This document shows, piece after piece, positions 24,915-34,559 of a stretch of DNA of 64,000 nt; position 1 is the first letter of the stretch; every line of letters begins with the position of its first letter. Source of the stretch: Lachnospiraceae bacterium MA2020 (GTDB lineage Bacteria > Bacillota > Clostridia > Lachnospirales > Lachnospiraceae); the NCBI GenBank assembly GCA_000746015.1, contig JQKK01000010.1:62001-126000 (forward strand). The letters run 5' to 3'. The notes under the pieces were generated by a model. It saw only the letters and a list, made by a program, of their open reading frames with translations. It was not told where the DNA came from and ran no database searches. Position numbers and translations under genes: made by a program.

Positions 24915-27900
24915 ATGAAAGAAATGAAAAGGTTAGGGAAGAAACTGATCAGCGGACTGATCGCAATGGCGCTTGTGTTGGCTTTGATGCCGGATATTGC
25001 TCAGAAAGTGTATGCGGACGCATCGTATAACTTGTGGGTAGGTGGTGTTGAAGTTACATCAGGAAATACATCAGGAAGCGGTGATAAAGGAACATGGGAG
25101 TATGATAACAGCACGCATACACTAACGTTGACAGATTATGAGTATAATGGTGCCGGATATTGTCCGGGAGGAGAGAGTACCTATAGAAATTTTTCGGCAG
25201 TTATATATTACACGGGTAATGATGATTTGACTATAAATGTTGTTGGCGAGAATACACTTATAAAAACAGAAAGTACAAGTAGTCTTTTTGGAATCATCTA
25301 TATAAATGCAAATATTATTATAAAAAGTGATGGTAGCGGTGTTTTAAACGTTGTAACTCCTGAAAATAATAGCGGTAGTTACTCTGAAGCTATTTATGCA
25401 TATAATAAAGGAGTGAACTTTAACAACGTAACAGTAAATGCGGAATCTAAAAAAACAGATGGATATGGGCATGGAATTGATGCACAAAATGGTATTAATA
25501 TTATAGATTCTAATATAACATCATCAGGAGTATTTGGACTGAATGCAACTGGTAGTAATGGGATAACTATTGAAGGTAATAGCGTAGTTGTTACCGAGGG
25601 TTCTTTATGTGGAATGGCTAGTTCAAAGATTGTTATTGATGAAGATGTGAAGTCTGTTTTATCGGTTGGAGATACAAGAGCTATAAATGTGAGAAGTAAT
25701 TGGGAGTCAACTCCACCCTATAGCGAAATACCAGGCACATTCTCAACCGAAATCCCCGGCTTGGGCTGGACAGATACTGAAGGAACAACAGGTGAACAGC
25801 CTATTGAAACAGATGCAGTGGCAAGTGCTATAACAAACTTTAAGAAAGTCAGACTTTATAATACTGTCAATGACGGTGTTTTAAATAAATTATGGGTTGG
25901 TGGTGAGCAGGTTACAACATCAGGTCAGACCGGAACCGGAAGCAGCGGCAGCTGGAAATATCAATTTGGAACACTGACTCTGGATGGCTACAAATTTGAA
26001 GGCAGTGGGCATGGCGATGAATATAATTCAGCCGGAATCTGGTACGAAGGCGCTGATGAATTAACAATCGACGTTGTTGGAGAAAATACTATTAAAGAAA
26101 ATGCGAGCACATCCAGTGTTTATGGTATTATGTCTATGTCTTATGAGGGTGGAAACATAATAATAAAAAGCTCTGCAGATGGTGTACTTAACCTTAATAC
26201 TACTGACTGCCCATCAGAATCAGATGCAATTAGAAGTGCTTTTTCTGGAAAAATCAGCATTAAGGATGTTACAGTAAATGCAATTGGTGGAAATGGTGAG
26301 AAGTACGGATATGGCGTTTACAGTGGGAGCGGTGACATACTAATTTCAAATGCAAATTTAACAGCTAAAGGTTATTCTTCAACAAAGTCTGCAGGTATTA
26401 ATTCTATTACAGGGAAAATAATAATAAAGGATGGAAGTAAAGTTAATGCATATGGAAAAGAGGTTGGAATCAAAGGAAATGCTTTAATTGCATCGGATGT
26501 TGAATCTGTTACGGTAGCAGGTGAACAGCATATTTTTGGAGGTAATTCTAACAAATTATCAACAGAAGTTGATGGCATAGGCTGGACTGATGTTGAAGGA
26601 ACAACAGGAAAGTGCATTATTCCTGCAGGAACTGATTATACTACAACATCTGATGAAATTAAGGGTATAAAAAAAGCAATTTTTTCTAACATAAAATTCA
26701 TGGAATATACAACCGAATCATATCAGAATTCGTATGATGGCAGTGCTCATGGAATCACAATTTCTGTAACAAAGCCTGACAGTGGATATACTGTTAAATA
26801 CAGAACGACTGACAGTGGAGAATACAATTTAACAGAAGCTCCGACATTTACAGATGCCGGTGAATATACAGTTTACTATGAGATTTCTGCTGATGGTTAT
26901 GAAACTGTTGAAGACAGTGAGACTATAGTGATCAAAAAAGCTTCGCAGGAAGCACCGGAAGCCCCGACTCTGAGCAGTGCAACTGCTGATACAATCACAC
27001 TTAAAGCTGTTGACGGATGTCAGTATAAACGTGATGATGGTGCATGGCAGGACAGCAATGTATTCAGCGGACTTGAAGAAGATACGGAATACAGTTTCTA
27101 TCAGAGGAATAAAAGCGACGAAAATCACGAGATGTCAGAAAGTAGTCCTGCTTCAAAATTCAGTACGAAAGGATCAGACGAACCGGAAGAAACTGTTGCA
27201 GCCCCGACATTGGACGAAAAAACAAATAAATCAATAACCCTTATCCATGAAGACGGTTATGAGTATAGTATTGATGGAGGAAAAACATGGCAGAGCAGCA
27301 ATGTATTTGAAAATCTCGAAGCAGATACCGAATACGAGATCGTCAGAAGAAAGGCTGCATCAGGAGATTCTGAAGCCGGAAAGATTTCTGAATCGTTAAA
27401 AGTCAGGACAAATGAAGCAGACGAACCGGAAGAAACTGTTGCAGCTCCGACATTGGACAAAAAAACAAATAAATCAATAACCCTTATCCATGAAGACGGT
27501 TATGAGTATAGTATTGATGGAGGAAAAACATGGCAGAGCAGCAATGTATTTGAAAATCTCGAAGCAGATACCGAATACGAGATCGTCAGAAGAAAGGCTG
27601 CATCAGGAGATTCTGAAGCCGGAAAGATTTCTGAATCGTTAAAAGTCAGGACAAATGAAGCAGACGAACCGGAAGAAACTGTTGCAGCTCCGACATTGGA
27701 CGAAAAAACAAATAAATCAATAACCCTTATCCATGAAGATGGTTATGAGTATAGTATTGATGGAGGAAAAACATGGCAGAGCAGCAATGTATTTGAAAAT
27801 CTCGAAGCAGATACCGAATACGAGATTGTCAGAAGAAAGGCTGCATCAGGAGATTCTGAAGCCGGAAAGATTTCTGAATCGTTAAAAGTCAGGACAAAAG

Positions 27901-29156
27901 GCTCAGACGAACCGGGAAAATCTGATTCTGATGATACACCAAGCGCAAATATTGTTGTTGACAAAGGCGATAATGCTGATACCAACATTACAGATGTCAA
28001 ATCTGATGACCTCTCATCATATGCTGATGAACAAACCGGTGAGAAGGTGCAGGTCACAATGAAGGTTACAGCCAAAGATGCAGAATCTGTAGACTCTGAG
28101 ACAGCCAATTTCATACTGGAGATGGTTGGTAATACTTACGAGGGAATGGATGTTGATGAGGTTAAGAATGAATATCTTGATATCAGTATTACAAAGAGCG
28201 TAAATGGTGGAGCAGCGACCGAAGTAAAAGATCTCGGAAGAGTTATAGAGATAGCGGTATCATATGACCTTACTGGCAAGTATAACCCAGTGATACTCAG
28301 AGAGCATAATGGTGAAGTAGTTAAATTTAGGAGACTTAATAGTCGGGCAACCAATAATAAGGAAGACGCTACTTTCTATGTTGATGAAGAGAATGAGATA
28401 ATATATGTTTACTCACAGTTTTTCTCAACATACTCGATAGCTTATACTACGGTACCTTCATATCAGATTACATTAGATGATGGTAATGGAAATGTAAATC
28501 AGATAGTAGTTGCAAATGGTGCAACCATCAAAGAGCCTACAGCTCCTACAAAAGAGGGCTATAAGTTCCTTGGCTGGTATGTGGGTGATGATAAATATGA
28601 CTTTGCAAAACCTGTTACAGAGAAGCTCACACTTACAGCAAAGTGGGAGAAGATAATTACACCTGAGATCAACGTGCTTGTAAGAAAGCAGAAAGTCTTT
28701 GGCAGGAATTATTTCGAAAAGTACGGAGAGGAACTGTCAAAATACAAGTATAAGTTTAAGATTGATGACAAATCACATAAAAAGATACTTGGCGCTACAA
28801 AAGACATGATCAAGGCTAAGAATGCCGGCACTGCAAAGGCTGCACTGTATCGCAAGGCGAGAAAGGGCGGCTCTTGGGAAAAGATAGAAGAACATGAATT
28901 TGTGGTAGAAAAGCCGGAGGTTACAAAGAAAGTGACAACACTTAAGCCGGGTGATACTGCAGAGGCACTGAGCTTCGTTACAAGCAAGATGTCAGTAAAG
29001 CCGACCTACTACCTGTCATCCAAGCCGGAAGTGGCAGAGGTTGACTTCGAAACAGGCAAGATCAAAGTACTTAAAAAGGGAAGTACAACAATCACGATAG
29101 CCTACGACAACGGTATCGGAGCAGCAAAATATAAGACAAAGTTAGTAGTTAAATAA
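24915..29156 (+). CDS. Large secreted multidomain protein, paralog 2
   Basis: The protein has 1413 residues. A signal peptide covers about 1-35 (KVYA-D). Two beta-helix modules follow, each opening with the motif YNLWVGG/NKLWVGG near residues 37 and 320. Then come Ig-like repeats, a first Fn3-like unit, and three nearly identical 81-residue Fn3-like repeats (residues 755-997). A ~180-residue region is shared with paralog 3 (VQVTMKVTAKDAESVDSETA). An InlB-type repeat (~1180-1248, EGYKFLGWYVGDDKYDF) and the common C-terminal domain (1253-1413) end the protein. AGGAG lies 6 bases before the ATG. No cell-wall anchor is seen. Probably a secreted or surface binding protein; function inferred. Confidence 0.85.
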   Translation: MKEMKRLGKKLISGLIAMALVLALMPDIAQKVYADASYNLWVGGVEVTSGNTSGSGDKGTWEYDNSTHTLTLTDYEYNGAGYCPGGESTYRNFSAVIYYTGNDDLTINVVGENTLIKTESTSSLFGIIYINANIIIKSDGSGVLNVVTPENNSGSYSEAIYAYNKGVNFNNVTVNAESKKTDGYGHGIDAQNGINIIDSNITSSGVFGLNATGSNGITIEGNSVVVTEGSLCGMASSKIVIDEDVKSVLSVGDTRAINVRSNWESTPPYSEIPGTFSTEIPGLGWTDTEGTTGEQPIETDAVASAITNFKKVRLYNTVNDGVLNKLWVGGEQVTTSGQTGTGSSGSWKYQFGTLTLDGYKFEGSGHGDEYNSAGIWYEGADELTIDVVGENTIKENASTSSVYGIMSMSYEGGNIIIKSSADGVLNLNTTDCPSESDAIRSAFSGKISIKDVTVNAIGGNGEKYGYGVYSGSGDILISNANLTAKGYSSTKSAGINSITGKIIIKDGSKVNAYGKEVGIKGNALIASDVESVTVAGEQHIFGGNSNKLSTEVDGIGWTDVEGTTGKCIIPAGTDYTTTSDEIKGIKKAIFSNIKFMEYTTESYQNSYDGSAHGITISVTKPDSGYTVKYRTTDSGEYNLTEAPTFTDAGEYTVYYEISADGYETVEDSETIVIKKASQEAPEAPTLSSATADTITLKAVDGCQYKRDDGAWQDSNVFSGLEEDTEYSFYQRNKSDENHEMSESSPASKFSTKGSDEPEETVAAPTLDEKTNKSITLIHEDGYEYSIDGGKTWQSSNVFENLEADTEYEIVRRKAASGDSEAGKISESLKVRTNEADEPEETVAAPTLDKKTNKSITLIHEDGYEYSIDGGKTWQSSNVFENLEADTEYEIVRRKAASGDSEAGKISESLKVRTNEADEPEETVAAPTLDEKTNKSITLIHEDGYEYSIDGGKTWQSSNVFENLEADTEYEIVRRKAASGDSEAGKISESLKVRTKGSDEPGKSDSDDTPSANIVVDKGDNADTNITDVKSDDLSSYADEQTGEKVQVTMKVTAKDAESVDSETANFILEMVGNTYEGMDVDEVKNEYLDISITKSVNGGAATEVKDLGRVIEIAVSYDLTGKYNPVILREHNGEVVKFRRLNSRATNNKEDATFYVDEENEIIYVYSQFFSTYSIAYTTVPSYQITLDDGNGNVNQIVVANGATIKEPTAPTKEGYKFLGWYVGDDKYDFAKPVTEKLTLTAKWEKIITPEINVLVRKQKVFGRNYFEKYGEELSKYKYKFKIDDKSHKKILGATKDMIKAKNAGTAKAALYRKARKGGSWEKIEEHEFVVEKPEVTKKVTTLKPGDTAEALSFVTSKMSVKPTYYLSSKPEVAEVDFETGKIKVLKKGSTTITIAYDNGIGAAKYKTKLVVK
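27177..27905 (+). repeat. Three 243-bp in-frame tandem repeats
   Basis: Units start at 27177, 27420 and 27663. Each is 243 bases (81 codons), and they differ at only a few bases. Each encodes one Fn3-like module containing SIDGGKTWQSSNVFENLEAD. The near-identity suggests recent expansion and possible copy-number change. Confidence 0.95.
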
Positions 29157-29165
29157 TAAGGATTT

Positions 29166-29198
29166 AGAGGCAGCTGTGAAATTCTCGCAGCTGCCTCT
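29166..29198 (+). terminator. Hairpin after exoprotein gene 2
   Basis: AGAGGCAGCTG (29166-29176) pairs perfectly with CAGCTGCCTCT (29188-29198). The tail ATAAATG is poor in T, so termination may be incomplete. Confidence 0.6.
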
Positions 29199-29237
29199 AT
29201 AAATGTACTAGATAATGACTTTTATGAAAAACGGGTC

Positions 29238-29266
29238 TTGTATTCAAAAAACATTTATGTTATAGT
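29238..29266 (+). promoter_or_regulatory. Promoter of the Rpn-type gene
   Basis: TTGTAT (29238-29243), 17 bases, TATAGT (29261-29266), placed about 90 bases before the gene. Confidence 0.55.
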
Positions 29267-29355
29267 TTTGATTTGTCAGTGAAAACTGATAGCATATCTT
29301 GGCGGTTTCGCCAATTATTCCACAAAAAGATTATACATATATGGAAGGATTTTTA

Positions 29356-30300
29356 ATGAACAATCAGGAAAATTTTAAAGTTACTTTTGACGAGGCCAAA
29401 AAGAAATTGATGGCTATGACACTAATAAATAATTTTCTTTGGAATAGTGCAAATGAAAATGAAGAAGATGCAAAGACAATAGCAAGTATCATTCTTTCAA
29501 ACGTGCTTGATTCAAAGGTTGAAGTGCTGGACGTTACTATCCAGAAAGAATTTGCCGGTGCAGACACAATATACCATGGCATACGTATGGATGCGCACAT
29601 CAATAGGTCGAAGGTTAACAACAAAGTTACGGCAACTGTGTATGATATTGAAATGGAGGACAGAGAGGCGGATAGAAGAGGTTTGCCTAGAAGACTTAGA
29701 TTTTATTCTGCACTACCGGACAGTAAAGAATTACCTTCGAGTGAAGACTATCAGAATATGCCGGATTTCATTTCTGTTGTAATCTTATCTTATGATCCAT
29801 TTCTCATTGGCGATATGTACTATGAAGCCAAAATGCATCTCTCAACACATCCCGATTATGATTATGATGACGGAAGAACCTTTATCTTGCTTTATGCAGA
29901 TGGAAAGCCTAATTTTGAAGACATGGTGTATGGAAAAAAGGTTCAGGAACTGCTAAAATATATAGTGTCAGGAGAGCTTTCAACTCATAATGATGACATA
30001 AAGGTATTGGATGAAATTGTTACAAAGGTAAAGTCCAAAACGGAGGTCACGAGGAGTCTTATGAAACAGTGGGATAGAGAAATGAGTATAAGGCGCGAGA
30101 TAAAAGAAGAAGTAAAAGCAGAAGTAACTGCAGAAGTAACTGCAGAAGTATCGCGAGAATATGCAATAAAGCAGATTAAATCTAGTCGTAAGTACAATGC
30201 TTCAGATGCTGATATTAGGCAAGATCTTAAAGATAGTTATTCTTATGATGATGATATGATTGATGAGTTGTTTGAGGAAGTAGATAAGAATAAACAATAA
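29356..30300 (+). CDS. Rpn-family PD-(D/E)XK nuclease (recombination-promoting/putative transposase type)
   Basis: This 314-residue protein matches the Rpn/PDDEXK family. The N-terminal half carries the nuclease core, including the conserved GIRMDAHI strand followed by VYDIEMEDRE and a later RLRFYSALPD. The C-terminal third is charged, helical and K/E-rich with short A-E-V-T repeats, as in many Rpn tails. ATG 29356 is preferred because GGAAGG lies upstream; the frame is open from 29299. Family members are Ca-dependent DNases reported to promote recombination. Its place between two recombining exoprotein units is notable, but a role there is speculation. Confidence 0.85.
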   Translation: MNNQENFKVTFDEAKKKLMAMTLINNFLWNSANENEEDAKTIASIILSNVLDSKVEVLDVTIQKEFAGADTIYHGIRMDAHINRSKVNNKVTATVYDIEMEDREADRRGLPRRLRFYSALPDSKELPSSEDYQNMPDFISVVILSYDPFLIGDMYYEAKMHLSTHPDYDYDDGRTFILLYADGKPNFEDMVYGKKVQELLKYIVSGELSTHNDDIKVLDEIVTKVKSKTEVTRSLMKQWDREMSIRREIKEEVKAEVTAEVTAEVSREYAIKQIKSSRKYNASDADIRQDLKDSYSYDDDMIDELFEEVDKNKQ

Positions 30301-30309
30301 TGTATATTT

Positions 30310-30402
30310 ACTGCACTTTATAAAGTGCAAATAAACTATAAAAAATCTTAATAAACTTTCCGATAAATCTTATAGTAGGATGTTACTGGAATTATCGGAA
30401 AG
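30310..30402 (+). repeat. Repeated regulatory cassette, copy 3: block A plus 11-bp inverted repeat
   Basis: Block A with the palindrome TGCACTTTATAAAGTGCA begins at 30310. The inverted repeat CTTTCCGATAA (30356-30366) / TTATCGGAAAG (30392-30402) has arms identical to copy 1. Its 25-base centre differs from copy 1 in length and sequence. Confidence 0.85.
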
Positions 30403-30405
30403 GAC

Positions 30406-30434
30406 TTGACAGCTATGATGCAAGGACGCACAAT
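30406..30434 (+). promoter_or_regulatory. Promoter-like sequence before exoprotein gene 3
   Basis: TTGACA (30406-30411), 17 bases, CACAAT (30429-30434); almost identical to copy 1. The GGCAA tract starts 2 bases after the -10. An alternative -10 (TATAGT, 30553-30558) lies after the tract but lacks a good -35. Confidence 0.5.
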
Positions 30435-30435
30435 T

Positions 30436-30530
30436 GGCAAGGCAAGGCAAGGCAAGGCAAGGCAAGGCAAGGCAAGGCAAGGCAAGGCAAGGCAAGGCAA
30501 GGCAAGGCAAGGCAAGGCAAGGCAAGGCAA
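30436..30530 (+). repeat. Pentanucleotide repeat GGCAA x19
   Basis: Nineteen perfect GGCAA units (95 bases) lie in the leader of exoprotein gene 3; the paralogous leader of gene 1 has three. The flanks are conserved between the two copies (AAAGGACTTGACAGC before, GGGCTGACTATGTCCTTT after) and include complementary AAAGGAC/GTCCTTT ends. Confidence 0.98.
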
Positions 30531-30578
30531 GGGCTGACTATGTCCTTTGGTGTATAGTTAAATATTTTAATGACGGAT

Positions 30579-30636
30579 AACCGCCGAAACGGATAGGGAT
30601 ATGTGTATCACTGTCTGTTTTGGCGGTTTTTGTGTG
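30579..30636 (+). promoter_or_regulatory. Long leader hairpin with T-run before exoprotein gene 3
   Basis: This is the same CCGCC...GGCGG hairpin as in unit 1, with compensating wobble changes and one mismatch, followed by TTTTTG. It ends ~30 bases before the start codon. AAAGGAG (30645-30651) follows. ATG 30655 stops after three codons, so translation starts at 30663. Confidence 0.7.
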
Positions 30637-30662
30637 AAAAAAAGAAAGGAGATCATGAAAGA

Positions 30663-33600
30663 ATGAAAACAAAGAGGCGAATAGGGAGGAAGATAATTAG
30701 CTTTCTGACTACTGCGGCGATGGTGGTCGGAATGATGGCTGGGATGACGGTGCCGGCGTATGCAGAGGAAATCAGCTATAATCTATGGGTTGGAGGAACG
30801 CAGGTAACGAGTGCGAATGCGAGCAACATAGACGGAAATAATAAGATGAGTTATGACGATGCCACCAAAACACTGACGCTGGATAACTTCAGCTATAGTG
30901 GTAGCGCCGGAAAAAGTACTAATGATTATAGACCAGCTTATATTTATACTACTGAAGCTTTGAATATAAGTCTTTCCGGCACGAATAGTATTCAAAATAC
31001 AGCTTCTTTTTCCGGATATCCGATATATACAACCAATGATGTATATATTAATGGTTCAGGTACCCTGAACGCTAAAGGTTTTACAGCTATTATAAGTACA
31101 AATGGTAAAGTAATTATTGAAGGAGCCACAGTTACAGCCACGGGAGACAGTTCATCAGGTCGTGGTATCTCTTCACAAAACGAGTTTAGTATCACTAACG
31201 GAGCAAAAGTAACTGCTACCGCACTATATGGTCTTTATTGTGTCAGCAGTGATTTGAAAATCGAAGAAAGTACGGTTAATGCGTCCGGTAATGTGGCAGG
31301 AATCTATTGCCAAGACAATAACAAAAACATATTCATTAAAGCTGGCAGCACCGTTGAAGTCTCCGGTAAAAATTATGCAATGAAAGCCGGGCAAGGTGTA
31401 ACTAATGATATTACTGGTACAGGGTGGACAAACACAGAGGGTACTGAAGGCAAGGCGAATATTGAAATCAGCTCTGAAGGTCAATCATTAGATATATACA
31501 AAAAAGTGCAATTTCCAGGAGTGGAGAGTTATCCTGTTTGGGCAGGTGGCAAGCAGTTTGATGCTGATAATCTTACAATTGAAGGTGATAGCGGAACAGC
31601 TACTTATGATCCTGTGAGTAAAACTTTAACATTAAATGGCTACGCAAGTGACGATGAGCTCGACTTTGCTCCAGATGGTGTTCAATGGAATAGTTTTGCA
31701 GTAATACATAGTGATGAAGACCTTACGATTAATTTAGTTGGTGATAATAAAATAACTGCACTTAATGAAAGAAGCCACAGTGCTATTTCGATGCCAGACG
31801 GAAAGACTTTGACTATTGCTGGTGAAGGCTCACTTGATGCATCTGGATATTATGGCATAAGTACGGCAAAGTCATATTTGAGAATTAAGGAAGGAACAAT
31901 TAACCTTACTGGTTATGCGTATGGAATCAATTGCAGCAATTCAAGCACAGTTACAGATAATGAGTCGATAATCATCAGTGGGGGTAACGTGACAGCAACT
32001 GCCATAGGAGAAGATTGGGGAAATGGTATTACTTCGACGGGATACATCGCTGTAACAGATGGTAAATTGTATGCGCAGGCTAAAGATTCCAGTAGGGCAA
32101 TCAATAGTCAAATAAGGATTGGTTCCGGTATGACAGGTCTGCAATCTAATGATGGAAGTGAGTGGACATCGTTAGACCCTTCGGAGATAAAACAAGGGTA
32201 TTATGCAGTAAGCAAGAAGCTTGCTAAATTTGAAGTAGAGAAAACTGATGTAACAATAGCAACCAAGCCGGAAGCAAGGCAGCTTGAATATACCGGCACT
32301 GCACAGGAACTCGTAACAGAAGGTGAGGCTGAAGGCGGCACAATGAAGTATGCACTTGGAAAAGACTCTGATACTGAACCGACAGATGGCTGGAGTACGG
32401 ACATTCCTACAGGTAAGGAAGCAGGAACATATTATGTATGGTACAAGGCAGCTGCTACATCTGACGGATATGTTGATTCTGATGCTGATAAGGTAGCTGT
32501 CACAATTGAAAAGAAATCTATTGAAAAGGCTACAGTAACACTTGATAATTCGTCGATTACATATACCGGTGAAGAACTAAAAGTGGCTGTAGATAAAGTA
32601 ACGATAGGGGAAACTGAACTTACAGAAGATGATTATGAGGTAAGTGGAACGACAGCTGCAACTGAAGTCGGTACGTATAAAGTTACAGTGACCGGTAAAG
32701 GTAACTATGCGGGTACAGCCACCGCTGAGTGGAAAATAACTTCTGCTGATGATATCTTTACAGATGTTCAGAAACCATCGGCTAAATCATCTCTTAAATA
32801 CACCGGATCAGCTTTGGAATTAGTAAATGCTCCAACTGAAAAACTGCCGGAAGGTTACAAAATGACTTATGCGCTTGGAGAAAATGAGACGGATGCACCG
32901 ACAAGTGATGATTGGGGTGAGTATATACCTACAGAAACGAATGCCGGAACTTACTATGTATGGTATAAGATCAGTGATGGTGCAGGAAATGATGTTTTAA
33001 AGACTTGCATACCGGTAACCATAGCCAAGGCAACGCCATCTTATGATATCCCAACCGGGCTTACAGCAGTAAAGGGGCAGACGCTCGCAGATGTCGATCT
33101 TCCGGAAGCTGATAATGGCACATGGAAATGGGTTGATGCAGAAACTACATCGGTAGGAGAAGTAGGAGAAAACAAGTTTAAGGTTATATTTGTTCCTGAT
33201 GATACTGATAATTATGAAGAAGTAAAAAATGTAGAAGTCACAATCACGGTAACAGATCCGAAGACACCGGATGAACCAGAAACACCGGACAATCCAGATA
33301 CACCGGATAAACCAGATAGCGAGGATAAAACAGATAAAGAAAAGAATGCAGATATAGCTATTGGTGACGAAGATAAGAAGAAAACAGGTATAACGGATAT
33401 CATATCAAAAGATCTTGATGATTATGCAAAAAATCAAGCTGGCAATAATGTTCAGGTCACAATGAAAGTTACTGCCAAAGATGTTGATTCAGTAGACTCT
33501 GAGACAGCCAATTTCATGATGGATATGGTTAATGAGACTTATGAAGGCATGGATACGGATGAGGTCAAAAATGAATACCTTGATATCAGTATCACTAAGA

Positions 33601-34559
33601 GTATAGATGGCGGATCAGAGGAAGAAGTAAAGGATCTTGGAAGAGTCATAGAGATAGCTGTTTCATATGACCTTAAGGGTAAATACAATCCGGTGATACT
33701 CAGAGAGCATGGCGGCGAAGTAGCTAAATTTAAGAGACTTGACAGCAGGGCAACAGGAACTAAGGAAGATGGTACTTTTTATGTTGATGAAGACAATCAG
33801 GTGATATATATTTATGCACAGTATTTTTCAACATACTCGATAGCATACACAACAGTACCTTCATATCAGATCACATTAGATGATGGTAATGGAAATGTAA
33901 ATCAGATAGTAGTAGCAAATGGTGCTACTATTACAGAACCGGAAGCTCCTAAAAAAGAAGGCTACAAGTTCCTGGGATGGTACGTGGGCGATACTAAGTA
34001 TGACTTCACAACACCTGTTACCGGTAAGCTCACACTTACAGCAAAGTGGGAGAAGATAATTACACCTGAGATCAACGTGCTTGTAAGAAAGCAGAAAGTC
34101 TTTGGCAGGAATTATTTCGAAAAGTACGGAGAGGAACTGTCAAAATACAAGTATAAGTTTAAGATTGATGACAAATCTCAGAAAAAGATACTTGGCGCAA
34201 CGAAAGACATGATCAAGGCTAAGAATGCCGGCACTGCAAAGGCTGCACTGTATCGCAAGACGAGAAAGGGCGGCTCTTGGGAAAAGATAGAAGAAGTCGA
34301 ATTTGTAGTAGAAAAGCCGGAGGTTACAAAGAAAGTTACCACACTTAAGCCGGGTGATACTGCAGAGGCACTGAGCTTTGTGACAAATCAGATTTCAGTA
34401 AAGCCGACCTACTACCTGTCATCCAAGCCGGAGGTAGCTGAGGTTGACTTCGAAACAGGCAAGATCAAAGTACTTAAAAAGGGAAGCACAACGATCACAA
34501 TAGCTTACGACAATGGTATCGGAGCAGCAAAGTATAAGACAAAGTTAGTAGTTAAATAG
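30663..34559 (+). CDS. Large secreted multidomain protein, paralog 3
   Basis: The protein has 1298 residues from ATG 30663; the longer frame from 30603 runs back through the leader hairpin. A signal peptide (about 1-36, VPAYA-E) is nearly the same as in paralog 1. Two beta-helix modules follow, opening YNLWVGGTQVT and YPVWAGGKQFD. Next come Ig/MBG-type repeats (LEYTGTAQELVTEGEAEGGT; SITYTGEELKV), a T-P-D-E/N-P-rich linker, the VQVTMKVTAKD region shared with paralog 2, an InlB-type repeat and the common C-terminal domain. No LPXTG or membrane anchor is seen. Probably a surface or secreted adhesin-like protein; function inferred. Confidence 0.85.
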   Translation: MKTKRRIGRKIISFLTTAAMVVGMMAGMTVPAYAEEISYNLWVGGTQVTSANASNIDGNNKMSYDDATKTLTLDNFSYSGSAGKSTNDYRPAYIYTTEALNISLSGTNSIQNTASFSGYPIYTTNDVYINGSGTLNAKGFTAIISTNGKVIIEGATVTATGDSSSGRGISSQNEFSITNGAKVTATALYGLYCVSSDLKIEESTVNASGNVAGIYCQDNNKNIFIKAGSTVEVSGKNYAMKAGQGVTNDITGTGWTNTEGTEGKANIEISSEGQSLDIYKKVQFPGVESYPVWAGGKQFDADNLTIEGDSGTATYDPVSKTLTLNGYASDDELDFAPDGVQWNSFAVIHSDEDLTINLVGDNKITALNERSHSAISMPDGKTLTIAGEGSLDASGYYGISTAKSYLRIKEGTINLTGYAYGINCSNSSTVTDNESIIISGGNVTATAIGEDWGNGITSTGYIAVTDGKLYAQAKDSSRAINSQIRIGSGMTGLQSNDGSEWTSLDPSEIKQGYYAVSKKLAKFEVEKTDVTIATKPEARQLEYTGTAQELVTEGEAEGGTMKYALGKDSDTEPTDGWSTDIPTGKEAGTYYVWYKAAATSDGYVDSDADKVAVTIEKKSIEKATVTLDNSSITYTGEELKVAVDKVTIGETELTEDDYEVSGTTAATEVGTYKVTVTGKGNYAGTATAEWKITSADDIFTDVQKPSAKSSLKYTGSALELVNAPTEKLPEGYKMTYALGENETDAPTSDDWGEYIPTETNAGTYYVWYKISDGAGNDVLKTCIPVTIAKATPSYDIPTGLTAVKGQTLADVDLPEADNGTWKWVDAETTSVGEVGENKFKVIFVPDDTDNYEEVKNVEVTITVTDPKTPDEPETPDNPDTPDKPDSEDKTDKEKNADIAIGDEDKKKTGITDIISKDLDDYAKNQAGNNVQVTMKVTAKDVDSVDSETANFMMDMVNETYEGMDTDEVKNEYLDISITKSIDGGSEEEVKDLGRVIEIAVSYDLKGKYNPVILREHGGEVAKFKRLDSRATGTKEDGTFYVDEDNQVIYIYAQYFSTYSIAYTTVPSYQITLDDGNGNVNQIVVANGATITEPEAPKKEGYKFLGWYVGDTKYDFTTPVTGKLTLTAKWEKIITPEINVLVRKQKVFGRNYFEKYGEELSKYKYKFKIDDKSQKKILGATKDMIKAKNAGTAKAALYRKTRKGGSWEKIEEVEFVVEKPEVTKKVTTLKPGDTAEALSFVTNQISVKPTYYLSSKPEVAEVDFETGKIKVLKKGSTTITIAYDNGIGAAKYKTKLVVK

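Noticed and set aside
30348-30530. Minus-strand ORF made of repeated C-L-A-L-P
   Set aside because: It is only the translation of the GGCAA tract (15-base period gives a repeated pentapeptide); it has no ribosome binding site.
24688-30530. Short tandem repeats as a CRISPR array
   Set aside because: The units are 5 or 7 bases, directly adjacent, with no spacers and no cas genes.
30603-30662. Upstream extension of exoprotein 3
   Set aside because: It would be translated from inside the leader hairpin; the signal peptide and ribosome binding site fix the start at 30663.
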